Shown: in pieces, positions 43,270 through 54,261 of the stretch
Layout of the letters: each line of letters starts with the position of its first letter
Position numbering within the stretch: the first letter of the stretch is position 1
Assembly: GCA_015832175.1 (NCBI GenBank)
Contig: WJXW01000009.1
Coordinates: 2,170,001-2,234,000 of the forward strand
Reading direction: 5' to 3'
Source: Paraphaeosphaeria minitans
Taxonomy: Eukaryota > Ascomycota > Dothideomycetes > Pleosporales > Didymosphaeriaceae
DNA length: 64,000 nucleotides
Translations under genes and position numbers: made by a program
The notes under the pieces: generated by a model
Database searches by the model: none
Seen by the model: the letters and a program-made list of their open reading frames with translations, nothing else
What the model was told of the DNA's origin: nothing

Positions 43270-43587
43270 GTAGACTGTTTGAGTCTTGCACACGCCGTCG
43301 CACGCAACAACCCCGCTTCTGCTCTTTCTGCCTGCTCGCCGTCCCCCGCCCGTCCCTCCTCGCAGTCCTTGGAAACGCCCTCCACCTGCTGTCTCGCCGT
43401 CACCTTCCACACCGACCTCCACTCCACAGATACCTCTCCAGCCCTTCCACTCGCCGTCACCAGCCCTTCCACTCGCCGTCACTTTCCGCGCCGACATCGA
43501 CTCCACAAATACCTCTCTCCCAGAGCTGCACACACGTTGCCGTCCCTCTGCCTACAGGCAAGTCTTTTCCCGCGCTCCGACTCATCC

Positions 43588-43588
<1 letters not shown>

Positions 43589-43623
<35 letters not shown>
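43589..43623. repeat. CA dinucleotide microsatellite
   Basis: About 17 uninterrupted CA units. Confidence 0.96.
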
Positions 43624-43624
<1 letters not shown>

Positions 43625-43769
43625 CCAATGCTGTGCTTCTCGCAGCCCCTCTCCATTGGCCACGCCCTAAACCCTAACAGCGCCCAGGTGGACATGAAAT
43701 CATAGACTCGTTGCACTCTCCCATCCACTGCTCCCAGAGCCCACCAATCGTCCAACCAAATCACTCGCA

Positions 43770-45122
43770 ATGGAAACATACCACGGCCACGTCCGCACCC
43801 CCAACGATGCCATCCTGCTCTTCGAGGCCTGCCGCATAGGTCTGCTCCCGCGCGTACAGCGACGCCTCTCCGAAAAGGAGCGCCAGCAGATCAAGTCTGG
43901 CTCCGTATTCGTCTGGGATGAGAGGGAAGCAGGCATGCGCCGCTGGACAGATGGCAAGTCGTGGAGCGCCAGTCGCGTCTCGGGCAGCTTCTTGACCTAC
44001 CGGGAGATGGAGGGCAAAAGAGGTGGCAGCAACCTGAACCAGCCGCCACCCAAGCGCGCAAGCGGAAAGTCGCCCGATGGCTCAGCTACCGGCGAATCGG
44101 AAGGAGAGGGTCCGGACGGCTATCGCTACAAGCCGGACGGTCTCATGAAGCAGTCGTTCAGCATAACCACCTCCAGCGGACAGCACCTTCACCTCATCAG
44201 CTACTACTCGCGCTCCAACTCGATGCCTCTTCAACAACCGTCCACCGACAGCTCGCTCCGGCACATCCGCCCGCCTAAGAACATGTATCCGGAATCTACC
44301 GTCAACGAGACCCAGCCCGTTGCGCCCGTGACCCGCGGCCCGTTGCCTGGCTCACCGTACGCGCAGTCACCGCACCAGATGCCGACGTCACCCTATTCGC
44401 GACCAGGCCCCCCGCAACAACCTGTATACGTGCCTGTCTACCACCCGCCTACGCCTCCCACCGCCACGCCGCCATACCAGCACGCTTATTACGGTCAGCC
44501 CCACTACCCCTACTTTCAGTACGCTCCCGTCATCTATGCTCCCCCGGGATACCCTCCGCAACCCGGCCACGTCTTTGATCGACCTCCGCCTCAAATGGCC
44601 CACCCTGGTCATCATCACCCGCCGCCGGGACATGTCGCGATGGCGTCCCACCCCGGCCATCACACGCAGTATATTCAGCAACCCCCACCGCACCCTCTTC
44701 AGCGACCTGAGTTGGTCCAAAGGCCCACTGGCCCCATCCCTCCCGCCCCTCCTGCTGCCCCGATTCCCGAGCAAGGGCCGCAGCTACCGGCCATCAACGG
44801 CACCACTCCCACATTAGCTCACAAGCCCCCGACACCACAACCTTCCGAGCCTCAATCCCAAGGGTCCTTGGCGCCGCCAGAGCCGAACAACGCCGCGAAT
44901 GAGCCATCCCCAGCACGGACAATTCCAAAGATCGGATCCATCCTCAACAACCACGACCCGAGCGGCGACAATCAGAACAACAGCCGTTCTGGTAGCCGAA
45001 GCCCCAGCGCAACTCAGCCCCCGATTAGGGAACTCCCGCCGGACAGGTTGGCAAGCATGAGCACCGCGACCGACTCACGCGCGCTCGACAAGCTCAACAG
45101 GAACATGTTCGTCCGGACTTGA
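43770..45122 (+). CDS. PAC2: WOPR-domain transcriptional regulator, Pac2 type (Gti1/Pac2 family)
   Basis: 450 residues, single exon. The N-terminal WOPR domain is intact: METYHGHVRTPNDAILLFEA, CRIGLLPRVQRRLSEKERQQ, IKSGSVFVWDEREAGMRRWT and DGKSWSASRVSGSFLTYREM in the first part. The second part is GYRYKPDGLMKQSFSITTSS with HLISYYSRSN. These are the two DNA-contacting lobes of the Wor1/Ryp1/Pac2 fold. The GHVRTPNDA and RVQRRLSEKERQ wording places it with Pac2 rather than with the Gti1/Ryp1/Sge1 branch. The rest is Pro/Gln/His-rich and disordered, as usual. WOPR proteins are master switches of morphology, mating and virulence genes in several fungi. The gene lies just downstream of the minisatellite cluster and a long pyrimidine-rich leader, which fits the very long upstream regions known for this family. 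Confidence 0.93.
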   Translation: METYHGHVRTPNDAILLFEACRIGLLPRVQRRLSEKERQQIKSGSVFVWDEREAGMRRWTDGKSWSASRVSGSFLTYREMEGKRGGSNLNQPPPKRASGKSPDGSATGESEGEGPDGYRYKPDGLMKQSFSITTSSGQHLHLISYYSRSNSMPLQQPSTDSSLRHIRPPKNMYPESTVNETQPVAPVTRGPLPGSPYAQSPHQMPTSPYSRPGPPQQPVYVPVYHPPTPPTATPPYQHAYYGQPHYPYFQYAPVIYAPPGYPPQPGHVFDRPPPQMAHPGHHHPPPGHVAMASHPGHHTQYIQQPPPHPLQRPELVQRPTGPIPPAPPAAPIPEQGPQLPAINGTTPTLAHKPPTPQPSEPQSQGSLAPPEPNNAANEPSPARTIPKIGSILNNHDPSGDNQNNSRSGSRSPSATQPPIRELPPDRLASMSTATDSRALDKLNRNMFVRT

Positions 45123-46213
45123 TTGATTTCTACTTTTCTTGCAACCCTTTCTTTCCTCGGATTACTTTTATTTTTCTGTACGGGATACCGGATTTTGTTT
45201 TCTGTACCTAAAAAAGTTTCGGTGCGCACTTTTCATCGCATCATCACGAGCATTTGGGCGGCGTTGGTTGCATGTCAAGAGACTGGCCTGTTTTACGGAA
45301 ACGGAACAGCCCACCAGGCTGCGGAGTTCACGTTGTTTATACGGGGGTCCGTTGACATGCGCATGCGCATCAGAATGCATGTCGCGTTCGAAATAATTTT
45401 CTACACAATGTTGTAGCCATCTATCGTACAATACTCGAGCAGTGCAAACAACGTCAAGGAAGCATTCCCTGGACTTAAGCTTAAATTTAATCTGTGCGCT
45501 AACCGGGTCGACCGCGCGTCATGGACGAACATCATCTCCAGAGTCCACAACGACCAACGCTATCGCTCGAGCACGGGAACACCCTCGCGTCACGTCTTTC
45601 CCGCGGGCAATCGCCACATTCTTCTGATGCATCTCGGTGCTGCATAAACCGCATCGGTTCGCTGTTCAGCTGCGCAGCTCTTGAATTCGCCTTCTTCTTC
45701 CGGCTAGGCATGCCCCATGCGATCGCCGCCTCCCCTCACGACCCCATCTACTGATCGGTCTTGGAAAATCGTGCCGAAAGTCACATTCCCCGTGGTCGCA
45801 GCAAGAAGGTTATCATTGCCCTCCACGATTCGCTCCGCGTTATCTCAGGATGCATTACAGGGGCACGCCGGCTTATCGCTGCGAGGTACTCGAGATGGGA
45901 AACCGACGAATCGACGAATCGCACACGATAAGTAAAACGTTGGGGAAAGCAAGAGCCTGCGTGCTCTGGAGACCTTGTGCGACTTTATCTCCCTCCTGGC
46001 ACCTGTTGCGGCAACAATGGCGTGAGGACGCGCCGCCATCACCCGCTTAAGCTTCGTGGATGGGGGTGATAGGCGCCTCGTGTTGATGTCATCTGTGATC
46101 CTCGAGCTGCAGCCCCCCACCCACTCCGGAGTGTACTTGCTTCCCCTCACGCAACCACCAGGCATCTTTGTCACGCGACGCCGACACTTGTCGCAGGTAC
46201 ACTGACGACAGCT
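45123..46213. other. intergenic
   Basis: No gene supported; 3' region of PAC2 and upstream region of the permease. A 290-codon minus-strand frame at 45845-46717 is an antisense shadow over the permease start. Confidence 0.5.
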
Positions 46214-47975
46214 ATGGGTTCGGGCAAAGAATTCACGAGTCCCCCGTGTGAGGAGAAGGGGTCGGTGGTCGATGCGCCGCCACTTGACATGGTAAAGCAC
46301 ATTGATGATCAGATTCTCATGCATTCGCACGATGCGGATGCGGCGATGAAGGCGTTCGAGGGGTACGAGGGACAGACGATGGAGTTGAGTGAAGAGACGA
46401 ATAAGAGGTTGTTGCGGAAGATTGACCGTCATCTGATGCCCATCTTGTGTATCGTCTACGGATTGAACTACCTCGACAAAACAACGCTCAGCTATGCGTC
46501 CATCATGGGACTGAAATTGCCTCCTTCGGATGACAAGCTCCAGAGCGGGATTGACATTACCGGGTCGCAGTATTCGTGGCTGTCCAGCTTGTTTTACTTT
46601 GGTTACCTGGCGTGGGAGTATCCGACCAGCCGTCTGCTGCAACGGCTCCCGTTGGGAAAATACTGTAAGTCTTGTCAGGCCATGCTTAGACTTGTATGCT
46701 AATACCACTAGCGGCATTTAACATCATCATGTGGGGTATCGTCCTGTCTTCCTTTGCCGCGGTTGAGAACTATTCCGGAGCCATCGCAATCCGGTTCTTC
46801 CTGGGTGTATTCGAAGCTGCCGTCACGCCTGGTTTCACACTTTTCACGTCGCAATGGTACACCAAGAAAGAGCAGGGATTCCGAACCGGTATCTGGTTCA
46901 GCTTCAATGGCTTTGCCCAGATCTTCGGTGGCGTCGTCGCGTATGGTATTGTAGTCGGTGCCCGCAAGCACGGCACGCTAATCGAGCCCTGGAAACTCAT
47001 ATTCCTCGTGACTGGCCTGCTCACGACTGCTATCGGCATTCTTTTCCTTTGGATTGTTCCGGATAATCAGCTCAACTGCCGCTGGCTCAGCAAGGAAGAG
47101 CAAATCTTGGCGATTGAACGCATCAGGATGAACGGTCAAGGGGTAGGCAACAAGCATTTCAAGTTCTACCAGTTGAAGGAAGCTCTTCTCGACCCAATGG
47201 CTTGGGCGTTCTTCTGGTATGCGCTCGTCGCCGATATCCCAAATGGAGGGCTTTCGAACTTCTTCAGCCAGTTGATCGTAGGGTTTGGATACACCCCGGA
47301 AGAGTCCTTGCTCTACGGCACGCCCGGTGGCGCGGTCGAGATCGTCGCGCTGATTTTCTGCGGCTGGCTAGGCGACAAGTATGTCCTCTTGTTTTTCTCT
47401 CATCTGGAAGCCTGCCAGACTGACACCCTCCAGACTTGGCTACCGCGTTCTCGTCTCCATGTCCGGCATGTGTCTCGCGCTCCTCGGCATGATCCTCATC
47501 GTCGCGCTCCCTCTCTCCAACAACAGCGGTCGTCTCGCGGGCTACTATCTCACGCAAGCCAGCCCAACCCCCTTCGTCGCCATCCTCAGTCTCATCTCCA
47601 GCAACGTCGCTGGATACACCAAAAAGACCACCGTGGCCGCCATGTTCCTGATCGGATACTGTACGGGAAACATCATCGGTAAGAAGCCTTTCCCCCATCG
47701 TCTGACGCTGCTTCTATGGGAGTGGACTAATTCTTGTCCTAGGTCCCCAAACCTTCCGCGCCAAGGACGCACCCCGGTACGTCCCCGCGGAGATCACCAT
47801 CATCGTTTGCTACGCGCTCTGCCTGGTTATCATGGCCTTCATCCACGTCTACTGCGTGTGGCAGAACAGGAAGAAGGAGACGATTCGTGCTGCGGAAGGG
47901 TATGTGAGGTTGGAGAACCAGGAGTGGTTGGATCTGACGGATAAGGAGAATCCCGAGTTTGTGTATACGTTGTGA
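46214..47975 (+). CDS. MFS transporter, allantoate/anion:cation symporter type (Dal5-like), four exons
   Basis: Modelled as join(46214..46664,46712..47378,47434..47678,47743..47975), 531 residues. All introns are short with strong signals: TACT|GTAAGT/CCACTAG, GACAA|GTATGT/CCCTCCAG, ATCG|GTAAGA/GTCCTAG. The cytosolic N-terminus of about 80 residues is followed by LNYLDKTTLSYASIMGL (first helix, typical of the ACS family), GYLAWEYPTSRLLQRLPLGKY, and FFLGVFEAAVTPGFTLFTSQWYTKKEQGFRTG (two pieces), GWLGDKLGYR, and the C-terminal AMFLIGYCTGNIIGPQTF. This is the Dal5/Tna1 group, which imports allantoate, nicotinate and related anions by proton symport. The precise substrate cannot be read. The tail ends ENPEFVYTL, close to the family consensus. 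Confidence 0.93.
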
Positions 47976-48389
47976 GAGGGTTGGGAGTGCGAGGACGCAC
48001 GGTTTCACTGGCTTCAATGGATGGGGTTCATGTAGGATGTTCATGAAGCGTCGGTGCACATGGCGAGACGGCGAATGCGAGGCTATAGGAGGATTGGAGC
48101 AGTTCGGATTAGTGCGAGAAATGAGCATCCAAGAGATCTTATTGCAACTCCGTTCTCGATGACTTTCAGGATCGCCGAATGAAGATGTTTGGAGCCGTCT
48201 AATGCCTGTTGGTTGTCGTGACCAGGTAGCGCGGCACGGACGGCCGCTACCTAGTCTAACGCGCGCCTCGCCGCATCCCTGGAACTTTTTCTTCGCGTCG
48301 CCTCATCTCCCGAAAGCTTGCCTCCCCTACTCTGCCGTCTCCACGCACTGCATACTATCCTCTGGTGCTCCCGTGCGGCGCGCTCGCCA
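47976..48389. other. intergenic
   Basis: 414 bp between the transporter and the Mtf2-like gene on the same strand; no gene seen. It serves as terminator of the first and promoter of the second. Confidence 0.5.
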
Positions 48390-49994
48390 ATGTCTGCATG
48401 CCTGTGCAGCTTCCGGGCATTGTCGCGCTCCCGCACCTCGTCGTCTAAGACGCTCGCGCCCTTCCTCTACCAGACGGCCACCATCCAGCAACGCAATCCC
48501 ATCTCGCGCCGCCAGGCTTCCGATTCATCGCGTCCAAACCGATATTATGACGTGCCCTTCGAAGGCGAGGAGCTCCCGCCGACGGTCGAAGAGGCGAGTG
48601 TGAACCGCAGGACCACCATCACGGGCTCCGAGCGCGCCGCCTTCGAGAAGCTCTACAAGAACACCAAAAGGGCAGAAGAGCAGAAACTCAACGAACATGA
48701 ACTGGACCAGATAGCCGACGAGTATTACGAGGATGACGACGATAACAGCACGGACAAGTCTTCCGCGTCGTTGGATGACCTCTTCGATGCCGTGCTCTCG
48801 GCCAAAACGGACAAGCCGACGCGTTCATTCACACCGGCACGGGCGCGCAGGCAGGGGTCGCCTACCGACCTGGAGACCCTTGCCAAGGAGCTCCTTGCGG
48901 AACCGGCAGACCAAGAAAAGAGGCGGAAGAAGGAGGAAGCCGTGGAGAAGCAAAAGCGTGTAAAGGCATTGCGATCCTCGGAGAAGGAACGAATCAAAGC
49001 CCTCTTCGAAGCCGCGCCCACCGACCAAGCCCTTTGGGCCGTCCTCGAGAAAGAAGTCTTCTCCGTCATCCGCAGCATGGACCTCGAAAACAGCCCGGGC
49101 ATGTTCGCCCCCAAGTCCAACCCCAAATCCAAGCTCAAGTTCCTCTCCAAGCCCTCCGTCTTCGGCCACAAAGGTGACCTTTCCCCCACAGATCCCACCA
49201 TCGTATACCCAAACTACTCCTCCCACCTCATCGCCGCCGCCAACACCCTCCGCAAAAACTTCCCCGCGTCCCCGCTCATGTTCAACATCCTGCCGACCGT
49301 CAAGGACCTCGGTCGCTCCTCGTACGCACTGGGCGCTAGCACAGGCCTCTACAAGGCTCTCATCCGCGCCGCCTTCCGCAGCGACAACAACTACCCCCAG
49401 ATCTGCGCGCTGCTGCAGGACATGGACAACGGCGGCATCGAGTACGACTTCAGCGTGCTCGCCTTCGTCGACGAGATCCTCGCGACGCATGCGGGCGCGG
49501 ACAAGGGAAAGTACGGCCGCAGCTTGCAGGCCGTCGTCCGGCTCGAGCTGTACCAGGAGGGCGCGGAGAAGCTGCGCGCGTGGCGGGTGGCGATTGCGCG
49601 GCGTCTCGGCGACTTCACCGAGGAGAGGAAGGACAAGGGGAAGCTGCTGAGGAAGTTCTCGCCGGGCGGGGCGGGCGGGCTCTACAGGAGGCGCAAGGAC
49701 GAGGACGAGGTTTTCGTGGGGGCAGCGCGGATGAGATTGGGTGGGGGCCGCGTGGGGGCTGGCGCCAACGAGGACATCCCGCTTGTGGAGGGGGACGTGC
49801 CGTTGGAGGAGCTACGGGGCCCGGCGCCTCACGTGGAAACGGGGATGCAGGTGGATGTGGATGTGGAGGGTTTCATGCGTGATGATTTCGAGGCGCCTGT
49901 AGTGGATGCCGTCGAGGCGGTGTCGGATGCGGATGTCGAGGGTAGAGTCACCACCGACGCCGAGGAGGAGGAGGTGCGTAGACGGGGTGTATAG
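48390..49994 (+). CDS. mtf2: Mtf2-like mitochondrial gene-expression factor
   Basis: 534 residues, single exon. The ATG at 48390 is taken because the longer frame begins with a TTG. The N-terminus is Ser/Arg-rich with no acidic residues (MSACLCSFRALSRSRTSSSK), a good mitochondrial presequence. The middle has acidic low-complexity and a coiled segment (EEAVEKQKRVKALRSSEKER). The conserved core LFEAAPTDQALWAVLEKEVF, then NILPTVKDLGRSSYALGAST, YKALIRAAFRSDNNYPQICA and LQDMDNGGIEYDFSVLAFVD, matches the Mtf2/Nam1 C-terminal domain, which in yeast couples mitochondrial transcripts with the RNA polymerase and translation. The C-terminus past about residue 440 is less conserved and acidic. Gene symbol follows the domain name and is tentative. 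Confidence 0.82.
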   Translation: MSACLCSFRALSRSRTSSSKTLAPFLYQTATIQQRNPISRRQASDSSRPNRYYDVPFEGEELPPTVEEASVNRRTTITGSERAAFEKLYKNTKRAEEQKLNEHELDQIADEYYEDDDDNSTDKSSASLDDLFDAVLSAKTDKPTRSFTPARARRQGSPTDLETLAKELLAEPADQEKRRKKEEAVEKQKRVKALRSSEKERIKALFEAAPTDQALWAVLEKEVFSVIRSMDLENSPGMFAPKSNPKSKLKFLSKPSVFGHKGDLSPTDPTIVYPNYSSHLIAAANTLRKNFPASPLMFNILPTVKDLGRSSYALGASTGLYKALIRAAFRSDNNYPQICALLQDMDNGGIEYDFSVLAFVDEILATHAGADKGKYGRSLQAVVRLELYQEGAEKLRAWRVAIARRLGDFTEERKDKGKLLRKFSPGGAGGLYRRRKDEDEVFVGAARMRLGGGRVGAGANEDIPLVEGDVPLEELRGPAPHVETGMQVDVDVEGFMRDDFEAPVVDAVEAVSDADVEGRVTTDAEEEEVRRRGV

Positions 49995-50114
49995 ATGTAC
50001 ACTGGTACATGTAGAACAAACTAGACGCGGGGGGAGGGGCAAACAACTGTTGTACGATACGATACCAATGCATATTCCAAACACGATGGATGCCTCTGAA
50101 CAACAACAACAACA

Positions 50115-50185
<71 letters not shown>

Positions 50186-50720
50186 GCTCGAACGCCACCT
50201 ACGTACCTACGTACATGGAGAACAAACCCCTCTACCATTACTCACCCGAGACTCGCACACACCCCTCCCAATTCCACCTCCACCTCCACCTCCAACTCCA
50301 ACCGCACTTTATACCCGCACTTTACACAATACATGTGTGCGTGGGACGGGCGGCGAGAGAACACGATCCTGCAGTTTTTTTTTTTCCTTTTCTCTTCTCC
50401 ACGTGCATACGGGGATTTTTTGTTGTGGAGTGCACTGGGGAGTGGAGTGGTAGGTAGGTGTTGTTTTCGTAGTTTTCAGTGGTGTGAAAAGGCAATCTAG
50501 GTGTATGTATTTACAACAAGCAACACCAACTCGTCGACTTGGAGGCTCTCGAGCAGACGACGCGACAGAAGTTGGAAAGACAGGGTTAAGCCAAGCCACC
50601 GGGTATCTATCTTCATCAACTTGATGCAGAACAAAGGGAGAAGAGAAAATAACAAGGGATGATTCATGCGTCGCGTCCATGGCCAACACCAAGAAGACCC
50701 GAATCACTCGGAGCCCTCCC
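49995..50720. other. intergenic between converging genes
   Basis: 3' regions of the Mtf2-like and flotillin genes, with CAA and CGA trinucleotide repeats. No gene supported; the long frames reading poly-Arg, poly-Asp or poly-Ser are repeat translations. Confidence 0.6.
50098..50184. repeat. CAA then CGA trinucleotide repeat
   Basis: Five CAA units followed by about 23 CGA units without interruption. Confidence 0.96.
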
Positions 50721-52289
50721 TCACTCACTCCCATCCCTCAGACCCAGTCTCTGGCTCTTCACCCCGTTCTCCTGCGGCATCTGCGCCAGCCAACTCGGCG
50801 GCTGCATGCCCGTCTGCTCGTGTATCGTGCTCAGCAGCGGCGGCAAGCTCTGGAACAAATTTCTTATCGGGGCCGTGGGATCCGCCGCCGCGCCCTCGCC
50901 CTGCGCCCCCGTGTTCCACACGTTGATCTTGGGCTGCAGCCCGCGGATCGCCTGCGCATTGGCATTCGCGAGCCGCTCGTACGTGTTGTCCTGCAGCATG
51001 AGGTACTGCATGAGGCCCTGGGGCCCGCCGAGCACGCTGGCCATGTCGCCGTACGCCTTGGCCATGGCGGACAGCCCCTCGGCTTCGCGCTGCTGCTTGA
51101 CGAGGTGCGCCTGCGCCTCGCGCTCGGCGCGGTAGTACGCGGCCTCGGCCTCGCGCTTGGAGACGAGGAAGTTGGCTTCGGCCTCGCGCTCTTTGGCCTG
51201 CAGGTTGGACTCTGCGTCCTGGAGGCGGCGGAAGGCGGCGGCTTCGGCGTCGGCCTGCTCGCTGTACTTTTTGCCTTCGGCCTGCTTCTGCTCCTTGTAG
51301 AGCTCTGCGTCGGCCTTTTGCTGGGAGGATTCCTTTGCGATGGTGGCCTGCGTGACGGTGGTGGCGCGGAGACGCTCGAGTTCCATGAGGGCCTTCTTCT
51401 TCTCGACTTCGGTGTTGAGCTCTGCGTCACGGCGCTCGGCATCGCGCTTGGCCTCGATGCGCGCGAGGTTGAGGTCTTTCCCGATGCTGATTTCCTTGTT
51501 GGTTAGTTTGGCGTCGGCGGCGGCCTTCTCTGCTTTGCGCTCCGTCTCGAGGACGGCCGTGGCCGCGTGGATCTTTGCGACTTCCTGCTTGGTCTTGCCC
51601 TGCTTCTCCGCCTCGCCTACTTCACCGCGCATGCGGGCGTCGGCGACGTCGACCTTGGCTTGGTTGAGAGCGCCCTCGTGCGCCTTGCGCGAGAGGAACG
51701 CGAAGTATTCTGATCCAGGTGTGTCTTGCAACTCCTTGACGTTGGCGTTGTAGATGCAGAGACCGAACTGGTCGAGCTCGGATTGGACTTGCTGGATGAC
51801 TTTGTCCTTGAACACCTTGCGCTCGCGGAACAGCTCTTCCATGGTCATAGTGCTGACGATGCCTCTTGTTTCGCCCTCGATGATGCCCTTTACGATGTCC
51901 TGGACATGATTCCTTCCCGCGGCGACAGCGACCGCGCCTTGGGACGCGGATGCAGTCGGTCTGCCGTCCGACTCGCCAGTCAGTAGTACAGCGTATTTCT
52001 CCAGCGATTCCAAGGAATCCTCTGGACCAATGGTGAAGACAGCTGGGAGAGAGAACTTCAGCTTCTCAACGGTCATAGCCGTCAGGTTCATCGAGAAGTC
52101 GAAAGGCGTGATGCTGATCTTTGACACCTTTTGGAAGGGGAGGACGAATGCCTGATGATTGGGTCAGCAGTGAATGTTTGAGGTGGAGGCGGTAGATGGT
52201 ACCTTCTTCTTGACTGTGACCTTCTCGATACCTGCGCCAGTGATGACGAGGTAGGAGTTCGGCTCCGCAACATGGTACCAGACGCCCAT
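50721..52289 (-). CDS. flotillin (SPFH-domain membrane scaffold), two exons
   Basis: Modelled as complement(join(50721..52151,52203..52289)), 505 residues. The first exon encodes MGVWYHVAEPNSYLVITGAG plus IEKVTVKKK. The donor is AAGAAG|GTACC and the acceptor CATCAG|GCATTC. The SPFH domain covers about 1-190 (FVLPFQKVSKISITPFDFSM, VFTIGPEDSLESLEKYAVLL, TRGIVSTMTMEELFRERKVF). It is followed by a long coiled coil of Ala-Glu-rich repeats (KREAEAAYYRAEREAQAHLV) to about 430, then a Pro-containing tail. This is the reggie/flotillin architecture: cytosolic face of sterol-rich membrane domains, oligomerising through the coiled coil, with roles in septa and hyphal tips in filamentous fungi. The Gly2 and Tyr/Cys-poor N-terminus fits membrane insertion by acylation and hairpin. 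Confidence 0.94.
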
Positions 52290-53541
52290 CTTGACAGCTT
52301 TGCCTCAGTAGTGCGTGGAAGTGTTGCTGGTGGTCCTCAGGTATCCTGCGCGGATAGCAGATTTTCAAGTCGAAGTGACCCGATATTCCCGTGAGTTTTT
52401 TGTTGCTGGATAGACGATTTAACTTGATCGAGAGAAAGGTGCAATTTATACCACCTTAGAAGCCCCCGAAGAGAATGAGTGTACAGGTGACGTAGAGGCC
52501 GAGAAGCAGTTCCAAGATAGCTCAACGGAAACCTGCTCAATAAATACCTGGTAATCCGCTCGTCGGTTGGGTGGTGCTCTCAGACAAACGCTCAGAACAA
52601 GCTCCCAACAGATTGATGATGGCCTTCAAGGCCCAGGCATCACCCTATACTTATACACTCTCTCACCTCGTATCCTCACAAAGCCCTCGCCATATCTCGG
52701 CACGCGGCACCCCTGCTTCACCGGTGAACCTGCTGCGCACTCCATACCTTGGCCGAATACGAGCCTGCTGACTGGCCGGTGAATGCACGGCCCAGGCGCT
52801 AATCCTGGTCCGGCCGCGCTGGATCCGTCTCACAGCCACAGAGGCTGGTCTCGTGATCTTGTGAGCGCGCCCGACGTTGGGGGCCGGGGCTTTCTCTCGT
52901 GTGTTGCGCGATGGCTACAAAGAGGGGGATCTCTTGGACCGTGGGTTCTTTGGGGCAGCATGGCGGAGGCGCGAGGCTGTACCTGTGGTTCAATCCAGGC
53001 AGCAGTGGATGGTCGCTTAGCTGCTGGTCGAGTCTTCTCTGATGGATACCTCATGGTGCGCATGCAATGGTGGTTGTGACATGTTCAAATCATCAACCCG
53101 ATGTTCTGCGCCAAGCCTGCGCGGCCCGATGTGTGTCGACGCCTCACGTGCCCGTCGCTAGTCTACATAAACGGGAGTTTGTGCGCGAAGGTCACGTTAT
53201 TCAGGTGTGGCGCGCGCGGGCCGGATACGAGGCTGCTTCAGGCATTCACGGCGGCGAGAATGCACGCGGTGACTGTGTTGGGGGTAGCCTTAGGTGTCCG
53301 GTTTGGTGGCGCGGGGGTCGAACCTCCGCAATCGTTTTCGTTCTCGTTGGCGTCTTGTCTTTACGCCTGCGTAACGCTTTCCCCCCTTAATACGTGCACA
53401 CTCGAGCGTCGTCGATTATCATAACAACGGGATTCTATACGAGAATTACAGTGCTGGGACTGAAATCTGAACACAAGTGGCCTGCGCATGGCCTACCCTA
53501 GGGCAACACACCATACTTAGACTTCTGCCAATACTGCCAAC
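52290..53541. other. intergenic
   Basis: Upstream region of the flotillin gene and of the small gene at 53542. No gene supported. The right end holds one copy of a diverged 67-bp repeat (53448-53514). Confidence 0.5.
53448..53514. repeat. 67-bp diverged direct repeat, left copy
   Basis: Aligns without gaps to 54288-54354: 48 of 67 positions agree and 16 of the 19 differences are transitions by hand count. Conserved cores are TCTGA, GTGGCCTG and GCCTACCCTA. Confidence 0.6.
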
Positions 53542-54261
53542 ATGAGCGAAAAGCACGACCCCGTCAGCCCGCCCTCCTACGCCGACTCCCTCCACCCCCA
53601 GCTCACCTCGACGTCCTCCTCAGCGCCCGGCCAAGGCCAATCCCTCCTCGACACCCTCACCCTCACCCGCGCTACCACCATCCGCTCCGCAATCCACACC
53701 TCGATCCTCCCAGTACTCTCCTCCCGCGCAGCCATGGGCTTGCCCTCCACGGTTCTCGCCCTCCTTCCCTCGGACATCCCGCTCCCCGGGCCCCCCGAGA
53801 AAAATGAGTTCTCCTTCGCGGGCTATGCAGGCGCCGAAGAAGCCGAAGACGCGGTCAAACTCATCGCTGGGGATGGCGGCGAGGAAGCAGTCGAGGCGGT
53901 GTGGCTCAGCGGGGAGGGCAACACGAGCGCGTTTTGGCGGGTGCCGGCGGTGGTGGAGGACTTGGAATGGGGGCTAAGGGATGCGTTGAATGATGGGCGG
54001 GGAGGGGCGCCGGCGGTCGTGAGGGGGGTGGGAGAGGCGAAGAAGAAGGCGAAGGAGAAGAGGAGATTCTTTGGGAGGAGGAAAGAGGGAAGGATCGAGG
54101 AGGAGAGTGCTGCGGTGGGAGCGGGGGAGGGAGCTGGGGCTGGCTTGGTGGCTGTCAGGGTAAGGGTTGAGGAGATTTGCTTGAGGACGACGAATGAGTT
54201 TGGGTTGTATGATACGATGAATAGGCAGTGTGTTGTTGTGAGGGTGGATGCGGGATCTTGA
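53542..54261 (+). CDS. conserved-looking hypothetical protein
   Basis: 239 residues, single exon. The N-terminus has the PPSYAD motif (MSEKHDPVSPPSYADSLHPQ) seen in many unrelated fungal signalling and trafficking proteins. The centre holds an alpha-helical segment (TLTLTRATTIRSAIHTSILP) and acidic/Gly-rich linkers. A Lys/Arg-rich stretch (KKKAKEKRRFFGRRKEGR) precedes a final beta-like segment (RVRVEEICLRTTNEFGLYDT). The basic stretch could be a nuclear signal or membrane-binding patch. Function unknown. The gene is bracketed by two diverged direct repeats. Confidence 0.68.
   Translation: MSEKHDPVSPPSYADSLHPQLTSTSSSAPGQGQSLLDTLTLTRATTIRSAIHTSILPVLSSRAAMGLPSTVLALLPSDIPLPGPPEKNEFSFAGYAGAEEAEDAVKLIAGDGGEEAVEAVWLSGEGNTSAFWRVPAVVEDLEWGLRDALNDGRGGAPAVVRGVGEAKKKAKEKRRFFGRRKEGRIEEESAAVGAGEGAGAGLVAVRVRVEEICLRTTNEFGLYDTMNRQCVVVRVDAGS

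Larger units (their letters stand above)
40064..43769. other. 3.7 kb gene-free region packed with mini- and microsatellites, upstream of PAC2
   Basis: No gene supported: all long frames here are translations of tandem repeats. At least nine unrelated tandem arrays follow one another from 40455 to 43625 (listed separately), then a pyrimidine-rich stretch (43290-43580) leads into the PAC2 start. TACCTAGGTT occurs at 40921-40930. Confidence 0.85.

Noticed and set aside
45845..46717. 290-codon minus-strand frame
   Set aside because: Antisense to the first exon of the allantoate-type permease.
49812..50500. Poly-Arg, poly-Asp and poly-Ser frames
   Set aside because: Translations of the CGA/CAA trinucleotide repeat between two converging genes.
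53290..53340. TCGAACCTCCGC resembling a tRNA T-arm
   Set aside because: No matching acceptor, D or anticodon stems could be folded on either strand.
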